Assembly (NCBI GenBank): GCA_910585205.1
Contig: CAJUCC010000018.1
Location: 1 to 53,688 of the forward strand
From: an uncultured Lachnospiraceae bacterium
Lineage (GTDB): Bacteria > Bacillota > Clostridia > Lachnospirales > Lachnospiraceae
Reading direction: 5' to 3'
DNA: 53,688 nucleotides
Shown: in pieces, positions 31,979 to 40,430 of the stretch
Numbering within the stretch: the stretch's first letter is position 1
Layout: each line of letters begins with the position of its first letter
The notes under the pieces: generated by a model
Database searches by the model: none
What the model was told of the DNA's origin: nothing
Seen by the model: the letters and a program-made list of their open reading frames with translations, nothing else
Made by a program: the position numbers and the translations under genes

Positions 31979-33274
31979 TCACCGCTTGGCCAGATCTTCC
32001 GTGATCTCTTCCCATGTAACGCCCTTTTCTGCCATCAGTACCATCATATGATACAGAAAATCCGAAATCTCATACTTGATCTCATTGGGATTGGGATTTT
32101 TGGCGGCGATCACGATCTCCGTTGCCTCCTCGCCAAGCTTTTTCAGAATCTTGTCAATCCCCTTGTCAAACAGATAGTTGGTGTAGGAACCTTCGCGCGG
32201 ATGCACTTTTCTGTCCTGTATTACTTCCAGGACGGACTGCAGTACTTTCAGCGGATTTTCCTTCTCCTCCTGCCTCCCGGCAATCTCACGGAAAAAGCAG
32301 GAATAACTTCCGGTATGGCATGCATTGCCGACCTGCATCACCTTTGCCAGAATCGTATCCATATCACAGTCGGCAGTCAGGCTTTTCACATACTGAAAAT
32401 GCCCGCTCGTCTCGCCCTTAAGCCAGAGTGTTTGTCTGCTCCTGCTGTAATATGTCATCTTTCCCGTCTCTATTGTGGCCTCATACGCTTCCCGGTTCAT
32501 ATAAGCGGCCATCAAAACCGCGTCGGTCCGGTAATCCTGTACGATAACCGGTACCATCCCGTCGCTGTTAAGCTTAAACTCTTCCCACTTTACATCCGTT
32601 TCCAGATGTCCCGCCGCGGAAACACAGATCCCCTGTCCGGCGCAGAACGCCCGCAGCGAGGAAATCTCCGGTACCTTTGCATTGAGCGCCCGGCCGGTTA
32701 TGCCACACAGATTGTCGCGCCTGAACGCATCCGCTGTCGTATCCGGCGTGATTTCCGGCAGCATAACGATCAGCGGAACAGTACATACCCCGCTGCAGTC
32801 CTCCCATCCGTCTTCCGTTACCAGAATAATTTCGCTGACATACCGCTCCAGCAGGGCTTTTTGTTCCGTTATCGTCTGTGCACGATCGACACAGGCCGCA
32901 ATCTTACCGCTGCCAAATTTCAGGGAAACTTCCGTGGTCAGTTCGATATTGGCCGGCAGGGAATAGTTCAGCGCGGCCTTTTTGCAACCGGCATAGAGCA
33001 GCTTCTTAATATCTTCCATCCGTTTGACGTTGCCCGCACCGATAACGGGGACGGAAACGGCGCCGCAGACGGCTTTGATGACATCCAGCGCGGCCTCATG
33101 CGCCGCGTCGCCTTCCGACAGATCAAATACGATCAGCGCGTCCGCGCCGCTTTCTTCATAATATGCCGCAAGCCGTACCGGATCGTCGCCGATCACCGTT
33201 TCCCTGTCGTCAAATGACGCAATCGCTTTCTGATTATACAAATAAATACAGGGGATTAGTTGTTTCCTGTTCAT
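31979..33274 (-). CDS. hisI: HisIE with an N-terminal degenerate HisA/HisF-like barrel
   Basis: This is a fused histidine biosynthesis protein of 431 residues. Residues 1-225 look like a HisA/HisF (beta-alpha)8 barrel (start RKQLIPCIYLYNQKAI; SVPVIGAGNVKRMEDI). The catalytic Asp of the IPCxD motif is replaced by Tyr11, so this part is probably inactive. Residues 230-330 are HisI, phosphoribosyl-AMP cyclohydrolase, with zinc/magnesium ligands around Asp302, Cys303, Asp304, Asp306, Cys319 and Cys326. Residues 345-431 are HisE, phosphoribosyl-ATP pyrophosphatase, with EGSYTNYLF and LGEEATEIVIAAKN. It overlaps hisD by 4 bases and ends the operon. Confidence 0.93.
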   Translation of the reverse strand: MNRKQLIPCIYLYNQKAIASFDDRETVIGDDPVRLAAYYEESGADALIVFDLSEGDAAHEAALDVIKAVCGAVSVPVIGAGNVKRMEDIKKLLYAGCKKAALNYSLPANIELTTEVSLKFGSGKIAACVDRAQTITEQKALLERYVSEIILVTEDGWEDCSGVCTVPLIVMLPEITPDTTADAFRRDNLCGITGRALNAKVPEISSLRAFCAGQGICVSAAGHLETDVKWEEFKLNSDGMVPVIVQDYRTDAVLMAAYMNREAYEATIETGKMTYYSRSRQTLWLKGETSGHFQYVKSLTADCDMDTILAKVMQVGNACHTGSYSCFFREIAGRQEEKENPLKVLQSVLEVIQDRKVHPREGSYTNYLFDKGIDKILKKLGEEATEIVIAAKNPNPNEIKYEISDFLYHMMVLMAEKGVTWEEITEDLAKR

Positions 33275-34578
33275 ACAGTCTCCTCAAATCTGACTTTGAT
33301 TGAATTTTCATGGGCAGTCAGCCCTTCCCGACGGGCAAACAGTTCGATGTCTTTATGCGCGGCGGCCAGCGCCGGGCGGGAATATGATATAATGCTCGAT
33401 TTTTTCACGAAATCGTCCACACCGAGCGGGGAGAAAAACCGCGCCGTGCCGTTGGTCGGCAGAATATGATTCGGTCCCGCATAATAATCTCCGAGCGGTT
33501 CACTCGAATATTCGCCGAGGAAAATCGCACCCGCATTGTGGATTTTTGTCATCACTTCAAACGGATCGGCCGTCAGAATTTCCAGATGTTCGCTGGCGAT
33601 CGCATTGGCCGCGTCAACGGCGTCTTCCATCGTGTCCGCGATCAGAATATAGCCGTAATTCTCCAGCGATTTCCCGATGATTTCCCTTCTCGAAAGAGAT
33701 GAGACAAAGGTTTCGATCTCCGTTTCCACCTGCCGGGCGAGCGTTTCATCCGTCGTAATCAATATCGCCGACGCCAGTTCGTCGTGCTCTGCCTGCGAAA
33801 GCAGATCCGCAGCCACATAACGGGCATTGGCCGTTTCATCCGCCAACACGAGAATCTCACTCGGCCCCGCGATGGAATCAATGCTGACATAACCGTATAC
33901 CGCTTTTTTGGCCAGCGCCACGAAAATATTGCCCGGTCCCGTGATCTTGTCCACCCGGGGAATGCTCTCCGTGCCAAAGGCCATCGCCGCGATCGCCTGC
34001 GCTCCCCCGGCTTTGTAGATCCGGTTCACGCCGGCGATATGCGCGGCCGCCAGTGTCCCCGGATTAATTTTTCCGTCCGGTCCCGGCGGCGTCGTCATAA
34101 TAATTTCCTTTACGCCCGCTGTCTTCGCGGGAATCACATTCATCAATACGCTGGAGGGATAAGCGGCCTTTCCGCCAGGCACATAGACGCCAGCCCGTGC
34201 AATGGGCGTGATTCTCTGTCCCAGTATACTCCCGTCTTCCTGCACGTCAAACCAACTGTTCCTGACCTGCTTTTCATGATATGTGCGGATATTGACTGCC
34301 GCTTTTTTCATCACTTCCACAAAATCCGCATCCAGCAGGGTAAACGCCTCCCTGATTTCCGTCTCTGTGACAACAATGCTCTCCGCATCGATCGTACACT
34401 TGTCAAACTGTTCCGTATAGGCAAACAGCGCCCGGTCCCCTTCCTCTCTGACCCTGCCGACGATCTCCGCCACTGTGCCTTCGTATGCGCCGTAATTGTT
34501 CGGACTACGTTTTAACAGCGTTTGCAGCAGATCCTGCTTCGTCTCTTTCGTTAGTTTTACAGTTTTTATCAAAGCCAT
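33271..34578 (-). CDS. hisD: Histidinol dehydrogenase
   Basis: HisD oxidises L-histidinol to histidine in two NAD-dependent steps. The 435-residue protein has the conserved features: GVYVPGGKAAYPSSVLMN, the GPGNIFVALAKK stretch, IDSIAGPSEILVLAD, and AEHDE (zinc and catalytic residues) and EHLEI near the C-terminus. Length is typical. It is the third gene of the operon, starting 30 bases after hisG with AAAGGA on the minus strand. Confidence 0.98.
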   Translation of the reverse strand: MALIKTVKLTKETKQDLLQTLLKRSPNNYGAYEGTVAEIVGRVREEGDRALFAYTEQFDKCTIDAESIVVTETEIREAFTLLDADFVEVMKKAAVNIRTYHEKQVRNSWFDVQEDGSILGQRITPIARAGVYVPGGKAAYPSSVLMNVIPAKTAGVKEIIMTTPPGPDGKINPGTLAAAHIAGVNRIYKAGGAQAIAAMAFGTESIPRVDKITGPGNIFVALAKKAVYGYVSIDSIAGPSEILVLADETANARYVAADLLSQAEHDELASAILITTDETLARQVETEIETFVSSLSRREIIGKSLENYGYILIADTMEDAVDAANAIASEHLEILTADPFEVMTKIHNAGAIFLGEYSSEPLGDYYAGPNHILPTNGTARFFSPLGVDDFVKKSSIISYSRPALAAAHKDIELFARREGLTAHENSIKVRFEETV

Positions 34579-34608
34579 AACCGTTCCTTTCTCTGTGCCG
34601 CCGGCGTT

Positions 34609-35256
34609 TCAGCAAACCTCCCGCAGCATGCCGATAATCCGTTTAATGCGCTCCGCCTCCATCTGCATACTCACCCGATTGACAATCATGCGGGCGGAAA
34701 CGGGACAAATTTCCTCCAGCACGCAAAGGCCGTTTTCCCGCAGTGTGGAACCCGTTTCCACAATATCGACAATCACATCCGACAGCTTTACGATCGGCCC
34801 CAGTTCCACGGAACCGTTGAGTTTGATTATATCCACCGTCTGATGCTTCTTATTATAGAAATAATCTTTGGCAATCCCCGGATATTTGCTCGCCACCCGG
34901 ATCATCTGATGATGCTGCAGCAGCTCCGCCGCCTCCCTGGGCCCGCAGACGCACATCCGGCATTTGCCGAATCCCAGATCCAAAACCTCATATACCCGTC
35001 TGTTTTCTTCCCGCAGGACATCACTGCCTACCACGCCGATGTCCGCCGCACCGTATTCCACATAGGTCGGCACGTCGGGATTTTTGGAGAGAAAAAACTT
35101 CAGCCGCAGCGCTTCGTTGACAAAAATCAGCTTACGGGAACTTTTGTCTTTCATTTCCTCACAGGTAATCCCGATGGATTCCAGCATTTCGAGCGTTTTT
35201 TCCGCCAGTCGGCCTTTTCCCAGTGCAAATGTTAAATAACGTATGTCTTCTTTCAT
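34609..35256 (-). CDS. hisG: ATP phosphoribosyltransferase catalytic subunit, short form
   Basis: HisG catalyses the first step of histidine synthesis, joining PRPP and ATP. The 215-residue protein is the short form, which lacks the C-terminal regulatory domain and needs HisZ for activity and feedback control. Visible motifs are FALGKGRLAEKTLEML, GIVGSDVLRE, and the PRPP-binding IVDIVETGSTLRENGL. It begins immediately after the hisZ stop codon (TAAATG), matching the expected HisZ-HisG complex. Confidence 0.97.
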   Translation of the reverse strand: MKEDIRYLTFALGKGRLAEKTLEMLESIGITCEEMKDKSSRKLIFVNEALRLKFFLSKNPDVPTYVEYGAADIGVVGSDVLREENRRVYEVLDLGFGKCRMCVCGPREAAELLQHHQMIRVASKYPGIAKDYFYNKKHQTVDIIKLNGSVELGPIVKLSDVIVDIVETGSTLRENGLCVLEEICPVSARMIVNRVSMQMEAERIKRIIGMLREVC

Positions 35257-36372
35257 TTATTCCGCCGCCTCCGGTATCAGTTCAATCCATTCTCCCGCCT
35301 GCCTGCGCTCTCTGGCCTGCGCCACTGCCTGCACAAACGTGTCCGGGCGGTATGTAATAACCGCCGCTCCCGCCTTTGCCGCCTTCCCCGCGTTCTGTCT
35401 GGAGAGCGCCGCCATCAGCGAGTCGATTACGACCATAAACCCGACCGCAGGGCGCTCCCGGCCGAAATGGCCGAGCAGCTTATCATAACGGCCGCCAGTC
35501 ATAACGGCGTCTCCCACGCCATATGTATATGCTCTCATAATCACGCCCGTATAATAATGATATTTGCTCAGCATCCCCAGATCAAAAGAAACATATTGTT
35601 CCACACCGTACGCACAGAGCGTCTCATAAATCTGTTCCAGACGCCGTACAGCCGCCGCCGACCGTTCGTTTGCGACGGACTCCCGCGCCTCCTTCAACAC
35701 TTCCATCCCGCCAAACAGCTCCGCAGAGCGGATCAGGACACTGCGGTACCGCTGCGGTACCTCCCGGCGGATCAGAAAATCTTCCGCTCCGAAATAATTT
35801 TTGGAAGAAATATATTCCCGCAGTTCCAGTTCCATCTCTTCCGACAGCCCCGCTTCCCGACAAATTCCTTTATAATACTCCACCTGTCCGATACTGACCT
35901 GAAACTGTGTCAGCCCCGCGCTTTTGAGCGCTTCAATCATCATGGCCGCCATCTCGGCGTCCGCCTGCGCCGAACCGTCTCCGATCAGCTCACAGCCCAT
36001 CTGTGTCGCTTCTTTCAGCTTTCCCTGCAGCTCTGACGTATTGCTGAACGCATTGCCCTGATAACAAAATCGCAGCGGCCTGCGCTCCTCCGCGAAATAC
36101 TTGGCCGCGCATCGGGCAATCGACGGCGTAAAATCCGGCCGCAGTACAAGCGTATTGCCTTCCTTGTCAAAAAATTTATAGAGATCCCTGGACGATTTCG
36201 TACCGATCTCCCGCGAAAACACATCGAAAAACTCAAATGTGGGCGTCTGAATATCCCGATAACCGTAACTGTGGAACACATTGCCGATCTGCTCCTCCAC
36301 CGTCAGTTTGGCGGCATATTCTTCCCCGTAAATGTCTCTTACGCCCTCCGGCGTATGTACCAGTTTCTGCAT
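35257..36372 (-). CDS. hisZ: ATP phosphoribosyltransferase regulatory subunit
   Basis: HisZ is a histidyl-tRNA synthetase paralogue that activates short HisG and gives histidine feedback. The 371-residue protein has the class II synthetase-like core: GYRDIQTPTFEFFDVFSREIG, RPDFTPSIARC, RFCYQGNAFSN and GGRYDKLLGHFG. It lacks an anticodon-binding domain, so it is not HisS. It is the first gene of the operon, 35 bases after the predicted transcription start, with AAGGAAG on the minus strand. Confidence 0.96.
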   Translation of the reverse strand: MQKLVHTPEGVRDIYGEEYAAKLTVEEQIGNVFHSYGYRDIQTPTFEFFDVFSREIGTKSSRDLYKFFDKEGNTLVLRPDFTPSIARCAAKYFAEERRPLRFCYQGNAFSNTSELQGKLKEATQMGCELIGDGSAQADAEMAAMMIEALKSAGLTQFQVSIGQVEYYKGICREAGLSEEMELELREYISSKNYFGAEDFLIRREVPQRYRSVLIRSAELFGGMEVLKEARESVANERSAAAVRRLEQIYETLCAYGVEQYVSFDLGMLSKYHYYTGVIMRAYTYGVGDAVMTGGRYDKLLGHFGRERPAVGFMVVIDSLMAALSRQNAGKAAKAGAAVITYRPDTFVQAVAQARERRQAGEWIELIPEAAE

Positions 36373-36410
36373 ATGGATTGCTTCCTTTATTATGTATGAT
36401 GATTTAGCAC

Positions 36411-36442
36411 TTTAGTATACTAAATTATTCGCGTAATGTCAA
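36411..36442 (-). promoter_or_regulatory. his operon promoter with palindromic operator
   Basis: On the minus strand, TTGACA (36442-36437), 17 bases and TATACT (36419-36414) form a near-consensus promoter. The perfect palindrome TTTAGTATACTAAA (36411-36424) covers the -10 element. This is the expected layout for repression by a HisR-type (YerC/TrpR-family) histidine regulator, which is inference; the regulator is not in the window. Confidence 0.7.
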
Positions 36443-36516
36443 GCTGAGGGAACATTTATTTATCCCGCCGTCTTCCCGGAAAACCGTGCGCTTGTCCTGC
36501 CACTCACATGTCTCTT

Positions 36517-37050
36517 TCACTCCCTGTCATCCAGATCCTGCTGCAGCATATCCAGATACGGAATCAGAACGCCCTGTTTGCGGGGCAGGATGTACGCCGG
36601 ATTCAATTCGTCAAAGCGAAAGCTCTTTCTTCCGCCGGCCATGGCCCGGTCCCAGAAAACCTTCAGGTGGGCAAGCGGCAGGTAATAGAACACGTCCCTG
36701 CCCGTAAAATGAATCAGAAAAAAAGCCACGCCGCCCTGTTTCTCAAAGTCATCCATAAAAGCCACCTGATGCGCGTGAATATTCTGCAGGGCAAAGGTAT
36801 CCGCGGCGCATTCCTTGGCGTCAAAGCAAACCGGCAGCCCCTGTATGGCTCCGATATAATCAACCGTACTTTTCTGGTCAAAATATGCCAGTGTGATATG
36901 CCGGCTCTCCTTGTCGATCTGGATAGGGGTGATCGGCGTCGGAACCTTCTGTATCAGCGCCAGTCCCCGCTCCCGGTATCGTTCATTTGTCCTGTTGATT
37001 AAATCTTCAAGAGTAGAGCCGCGCAGCCCCCTCGTCTTCCATGTTGCCAT
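36517..37050 (-). CDS. recU: Holliday junction resolvase RecU
   Basis: RecU cleaves Holliday junctions and aids recombination in Firmicutes. The 177-residue product starts MATWKTRGLRGSTLEDLINRTN, the family N-terminus, and has the endonuclease core with Asp64, Asp77 and Lys79 (STVDYIG ... CFDAKEC) and the conserved middle FFLIHFT and FYYLPL segments. The GGAAGGAGAAG ribosome site on the minus strand precedes 37050. It overlaps the upstream MATE gene by 44 bases. In Bacillus recU is next to a penicillin-binding protein; that link is not seen here. Confidence 0.92.
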   Translation of the reverse strand: MATWKTRGLRGSTLEDLINRTNERYRERGLALIQKVPTPITPIQIDKESRHITLAYFDQKSTVDYIGAIQGLPVCFDAKECAADTFALQNIHAHQVAFMDDFEKQGGVAFFLIHFTGRDVFYYLPLAHLKVFWDRAMAGGRKSFRFDELNPAYILPRKQGVLIPYLDMLQQDLDDRE

Positions 37051-38398
37051 GATCTTCTCCTTCCCGCAGCCGCCCGACTGTCTGCAGACAAACCACCGCC
37101 ACAATGGCCACCGCACAGATCCACGCGAACGGCTCTGCATAGAAAAGCGCTTCCACACCGGCGATGCGGGTAAAAACGCAGGCGGCACAGACTCTTGCAA
37201 AAAATTCCGCAAGCCCCGAAAACAGGGAGGCTGTCGCATTTCCCAGACTTTGCAGTGTGTTGCGGAAGACATACAGCTGATACAGGGAGGCGAGCAGGCA
37301 GCTCATAATAAAAAGGTAGTGGTACGCAATCTCCAGCACCTGCGCGGCATTGGGGTTGGTCCTGTCAAGAAACAATTCCAGAACCGGCCTGCCGCACAGA
37401 ATCATAACAACAGAAATACACGCGGACAATAACGCGGCAATCAGCGAAGCATGTAACAACCCCCTGCGGATGCGTCCGAGCAGTCTGCCGCCGTAATTTT
37501 GTGCCATATAGGTTGTAACCGCATACCCGAAAGAGATCGCCGAACTTTCCAGAAGTCCGTATATTTTATTCGTGGCCGTGAAACCGGCAATAAAGACAAA
37601 CCCCTGTTTGTTGATAACGGACTGCAGGATCATGCCGCCGACGGCAATCAGCATATGCTGAACGGCAAGCGGCATTCCGAGCCTTAACTGGTTTCTGATA
37701 ACCGCACTGTCGTTTTGCCAGTCGGCCTTTTCCAGACGCGCCCAGTCCAGTTTCCGCAATACGAAAAAGCAATATGTAAAAGCCAGAAGTTGTGCGATCA
37801 CGCTTGCAGCCGCGGCTCCGACAATTCCCCAGCGAAATCCAAGCACAAAGAGCAGATCCAGGGCGACATTGGCAACTGCCGCTACGGCTATGGCAATCAT
37901 CGGCGTTTTGCCGTCTCCGAACGCGCGCAGGATCGAAGAAGCCATATTGTAGGCCGTTACGATTAGAATGCCGGCAAACATTGTAATAAGGTAGGCGGCA
38001 GCCCCGTCAAAAATATTGTCCGGCGTCTGCAATATCCGCAGCAAAGGTCTGGCAATCAGCAGAGATACCACAGTCAGCAAAGCGCCGGTCAGCAGGCACA
38101 GTTTGACCGACATTGCGACCGCCTTTCTGACTTTATTTTTACTGCCCTCTCCAAAGTACTGGGAGACGGGTATGGCAAACCCCTGCGTCAACGCCTGAAC
38201 CGTCCACAGTACCAGCCAGTAAGACCAGTCTGTCGCACCCACCGCGGCAAGCGCTTCCACGCCAACCCCTTTTCCGACAATCATAGCGTCCACGATCATA
38301 TACAACTGTTGTCCGAAATTTGCAATAATAAGAGGAAATGCAAAGGAAATCATCAGAAAAGCCGGATGGCCCTTTGTCATATTTTTTACGCGTTCCAT
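37007..38398 (-). CDS. MATE-family multidrug efflux transporter
   Basis: This is an antiporter of the MATE family (NorM/DinF type) that exports cationic drugs or metabolites using sodium or protons. The 463-residue protein has about twelve membrane segments arranged as two similar halves; the first begins AFPLIIANFGQQLYMIVDAMIVG. I chose the ATG at 38398 because GAAGGGA on the minus strand precedes it. The ATG at 38443 lacks a ribosome site and lies within the promoter. It is divergent from an AraC-type gene and shares a control region with it, so AraC may regulate it. Confidence 0.92.
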   Translation of the reverse strand: MERVKNMTKGHPAFLMISFAFPLIIANFGQQLYMIVDAMIVGKGVGVEALAAVGATDWSYWLVLWTVQALTQGFAIPVSQYFGEGSKNKVRKAVAMSVKLCLLTGALLTVVSLLIARPLLRILQTPDNIFDGAAAYLITMFAGILIVTAYNMASSILRAFGDGKTPMIAIAVAAVANVALDLLFVLGFRWGIVGAAAASVIAQLLAFTYCFFVLRKLDWARLEKADWQNDSAVIRNQLRLGMPLAVQHMLIAVGGMILQSVINKQGFVFIAGFTATNKIYGLLESSAISFGYAVTTYMAQNYGGRLLGRIRRGLLHASLIAALLSACISVVMILCGRPVLELFLDRTNPNAAQVLEIAYHYLFIMSCLLASLYQLYVFRNTLQSLGNATASLFSGLAEFFARVCAACVFTRIAGVEALFYAEPFAWICAVAIVAVVCLQTVGRLREGEDHGNMEDEGAARLYS

Positions 38399-38446
38399 TG
38401 TATCATCCCTTCCCTTCTGTTGACCGTTGATGTATTCAGTCATATA

Positions 38447-38475
38447 ATAATAGCGTCACATACAAAGAATGTACA
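38447..38475 (-). promoter_or_regulatory. MATE gene promoter in the divergent araC-type region
   Basis: On the minus strand, TGTACA (38475-38470), 17 bases and TATTAT (38452-38447) form a plausible promoter. The region 38399-38523 is shared with the divergent AraC-type gene, for which I see no equally clear -10. Confidence 0.55.
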
Positions 38476-38523
38476 GCTATTTTAGTCCCAAAATATATCA
38501 GAATCGTACCAAAAGGAAAGAAA

Positions 38524-39453
38524 ATGCAATATAAAACAATCGTTACAGACGAAAATCTGCTCGAACAAATCCAATACCCCGCCTGTGGGCTGCCCGTCTT
38601 TTTCTGTCAGGACCATCTGGACGATTTTCTCAACGGAGAAATCGGATACCACTGGCATGACGATCTGGAATTCGGATATGTTTTACAGGGGGAAGCGGAA
38701 TGCCAGATTCACCGGGAACAGACAACGCAGAACGGTATCATACTGAAACCCGGCGACGGATTGTTTGTAAATTCCAAATCCCTGCACAGAATACGGCAGC
38801 GGTCGCCCGGAACGATACTGCTGAATTTTGTCATACCGGCAAACCTGTTCGCCCTGTTGCCCATGCGGGAGGCATACCGGAAAAATATCCTCCCCGTGAC
38901 CCGTTCGCCCATAGCCGGATTCTGTCTGTTGTCAGAAAACGCAAAAGATACGGAACTGCTGAATCTCATCAAAGAATTCCTGAATCTGCCGCCCGGCGAA
39001 ACCGGCTACGAACTGCATTGCATCGAACTGCTCTGCAGGCTCTGGAGGCAGCTTCTGATCCGCATTCTGCAGACAGAACAACCGATACCGGTTTCCAAAA
39101 CGGAACGGCTGCAGGAAGAAAGGCTGCGGCTTATGCTGTCCTACATACACGCCAATTACAGCGATAACATTACGGCCGATACATTGGCCCAGGCGGCGGG
39201 CATCAGCCGAAGTGAATGCTTCCGCTGTTTTCGTGCAGTCATCGGTATGTCTCCGTCGGACTATCTCTGTCAGTACAGACTGTCGCAGGCCGCCCGCCTG
39301 TTGTCAGACACGGACATGGAACTCTCTGACATCTGCTATTCGTGCGGATTCCGCAGTACAAGTTATTTCGGGAAAGTATTCCGGGAAAACTGCGGCGTCT
39401 CTCCGGGGCGGTACAGAGAATCGGCGAGAAAAACCGCCGGCAGCGGCGCCTGA
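38524..39453 (+). CDS. AraC-family transcriptional regulator
   Basis: The 309-residue protein has an N-terminal cupin-like sensor region (GYHWHDDLEFGYVLQGEAECQ, about residues 40-60, with conserved histidines). A C-terminal AraC-type double helix-turn-helix (about 205-300) follows, with LAQAAGISRSECFRCFRAVIG and the signature ISYSCGF-type motif (SDICYSCGFRSTSYFGKVF). It is transcribed divergently from the MATE gene, so it may control that exporter. Its 3' end overlaps the convergent pseudouridine synthase by 91 bases. AAAAGGAAAG precedes the start. Confidence 0.92.
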   Translation: MQYKTIVTDENLLEQIQYPACGLPVFFCQDHLDDFLNGEIGYHWHDDLEFGYVLQGEAECQIHREQTTQNGIILKPGDGLFVNSKSLHRIRQRSPGTILLNFVIPANLFALLPMREAYRKNILPVTRSPIAGFCLLSENAKDTELLNLIKEFLNLPPGETGYELHCIELLCRLWRQLLIRILQTEQPIPVSKTERLQEERLRLMLSYIHANYSDNITADTLAQAAGISRSECFRCFRAVIGMSPSDYLCQYRLSQAARLLSDTDMELSDICYSCGFRSTSYFGKVFRENCGVSPGRYRESARKTAGSGA

Positions 39454-40406
39454 AATTCCCTGCCGGAAAGTTCCTCCAGCGGTTCGGAAAGCGCCGGAAA
39501 CACCACCTTATACGCGTGCAGAAGCTGACAGGTGATACCCAGACGGCGCTTCCGCTCTTCATTTTGCGCCCGGTTTCCGTATTTATAGTCGCCGATCAGC
39601 GGAAAACCGGCCGATGCCAGATGTGCCCGGATCTGATGCGTCTTACCGGTAATCAGCTCCGCTTCCACAAGTGTTTCCCGCTCTCCGACGGCAACCGGTT
39701 TGTATACCGTGACAATCGGGCTTGTCTGCGGCTGCCATGCCGGGAAAACCGTCACCTGATTGGTTTTTGCATCCTTGTGCAGATACCCTTCCAGCCGCCG
39801 GCCCTCGCGCATCTGCCCCTCCACCCAGAGCAGATAATATTTGTGCAGGCTTCTGTCTTTTAAGATACGGGTCATCTCCTGCGCTCCGAACAGGCTTTTG
39901 CCACAGATCACAATGCCGCTCGTATTCCGGTCGAGGCGATTGCATACGGAAGGCCGAAATGTCTGCAGAGACGCTTCGGTTATGCTCCCGCGTGCAAGCA
40001 GATAGCCGATCAGCCATTCATTCAGCGACAAGTCTCCCGGCGATGCCTTCTGTGATAACGCTCCCGCGGGTTTGTCCAACAGCAGAATATGCGCATTTTC
40101 GTACAATACCGTAATATTATGCAGTTTCCGGTAAGCTGCCGCGCCCTGCTCTGCAAGCTGTCGCTGCTTTCCCAGCGCTTTTTCGCCTCCGCCGAACCGC
40201 GCGCATGTCTCTTCCGAAAGGAACAGGCAAACCCGGTCCCCGGCGCACAGTTTTTCCCCGCCCGCGGCTTTTTTCTGATTCAACGTAATATTTTTCTTCC
40301 GCAGCATTTTATACAAAAATCCGTCCGAAGCATCTTTCAGATATTTATGCAGAAACTTATCCAGCCGCTGTCCTGCCTCCGCGGGTGTAATCACAACCTC
40401 TCGCAT
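39363..40406 (-). CDS. RluA-family (RluC-like) pseudouridine synthase
   Basis: This is a second RNA pseudouridine synthase. The 347-residue protein has an N-terminal S4 domain (about residues 10-65), then a catalytic domain with CNRLDRNTSG (Asp159) and KTHQIRAHLASAGFPLIGD. The RluC-like layout differs from the RluD-like protein at 8640, so the two probably modify different sites. Its C-terminal 30 codons overlap the 3' end of the AraC gene on the other strand. Confidence 0.92.
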   Translation of the reverse strand: MREVVITPAEAGQRLDKFLHKYLKDASDGFLYKMLRKKNITLNQKKAAGGEKLCAGDRVCLFLSEETCARFGGGEKALGKQRQLAEQGAAAYRKLHNITVLYENAHILLLDKPAGALSQKASPGDLSLNEWLIGYLLARGSITEASLQTFRPSVCNRLDRNTSGIVICGKSLFGAQEMTRILKDRSLHKYYLLWVEGQMREGRRLEGYLHKDAKTNQVTVFPAWQPQTSPIVTVYKPVAVGERETLVEAELITGKTHQIRAHLASAGFPLIGDYKYGNRAQNEERKRRLGITCQLLHAYKVVFPALSEPLEELSGREFQAPLPAVFLADSLYRPGETPQFSRNTFPK

Positions 40407-40430
40407 CCCTTTTCCTCTGCCTGCTCTTTC

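Noticed and set aside
36373..36516. T-box leader for the his operon
   Set aside because: The promoter leaves a leader of only about 35 bases, too short for a T-box; a palindromic operator explains control better.
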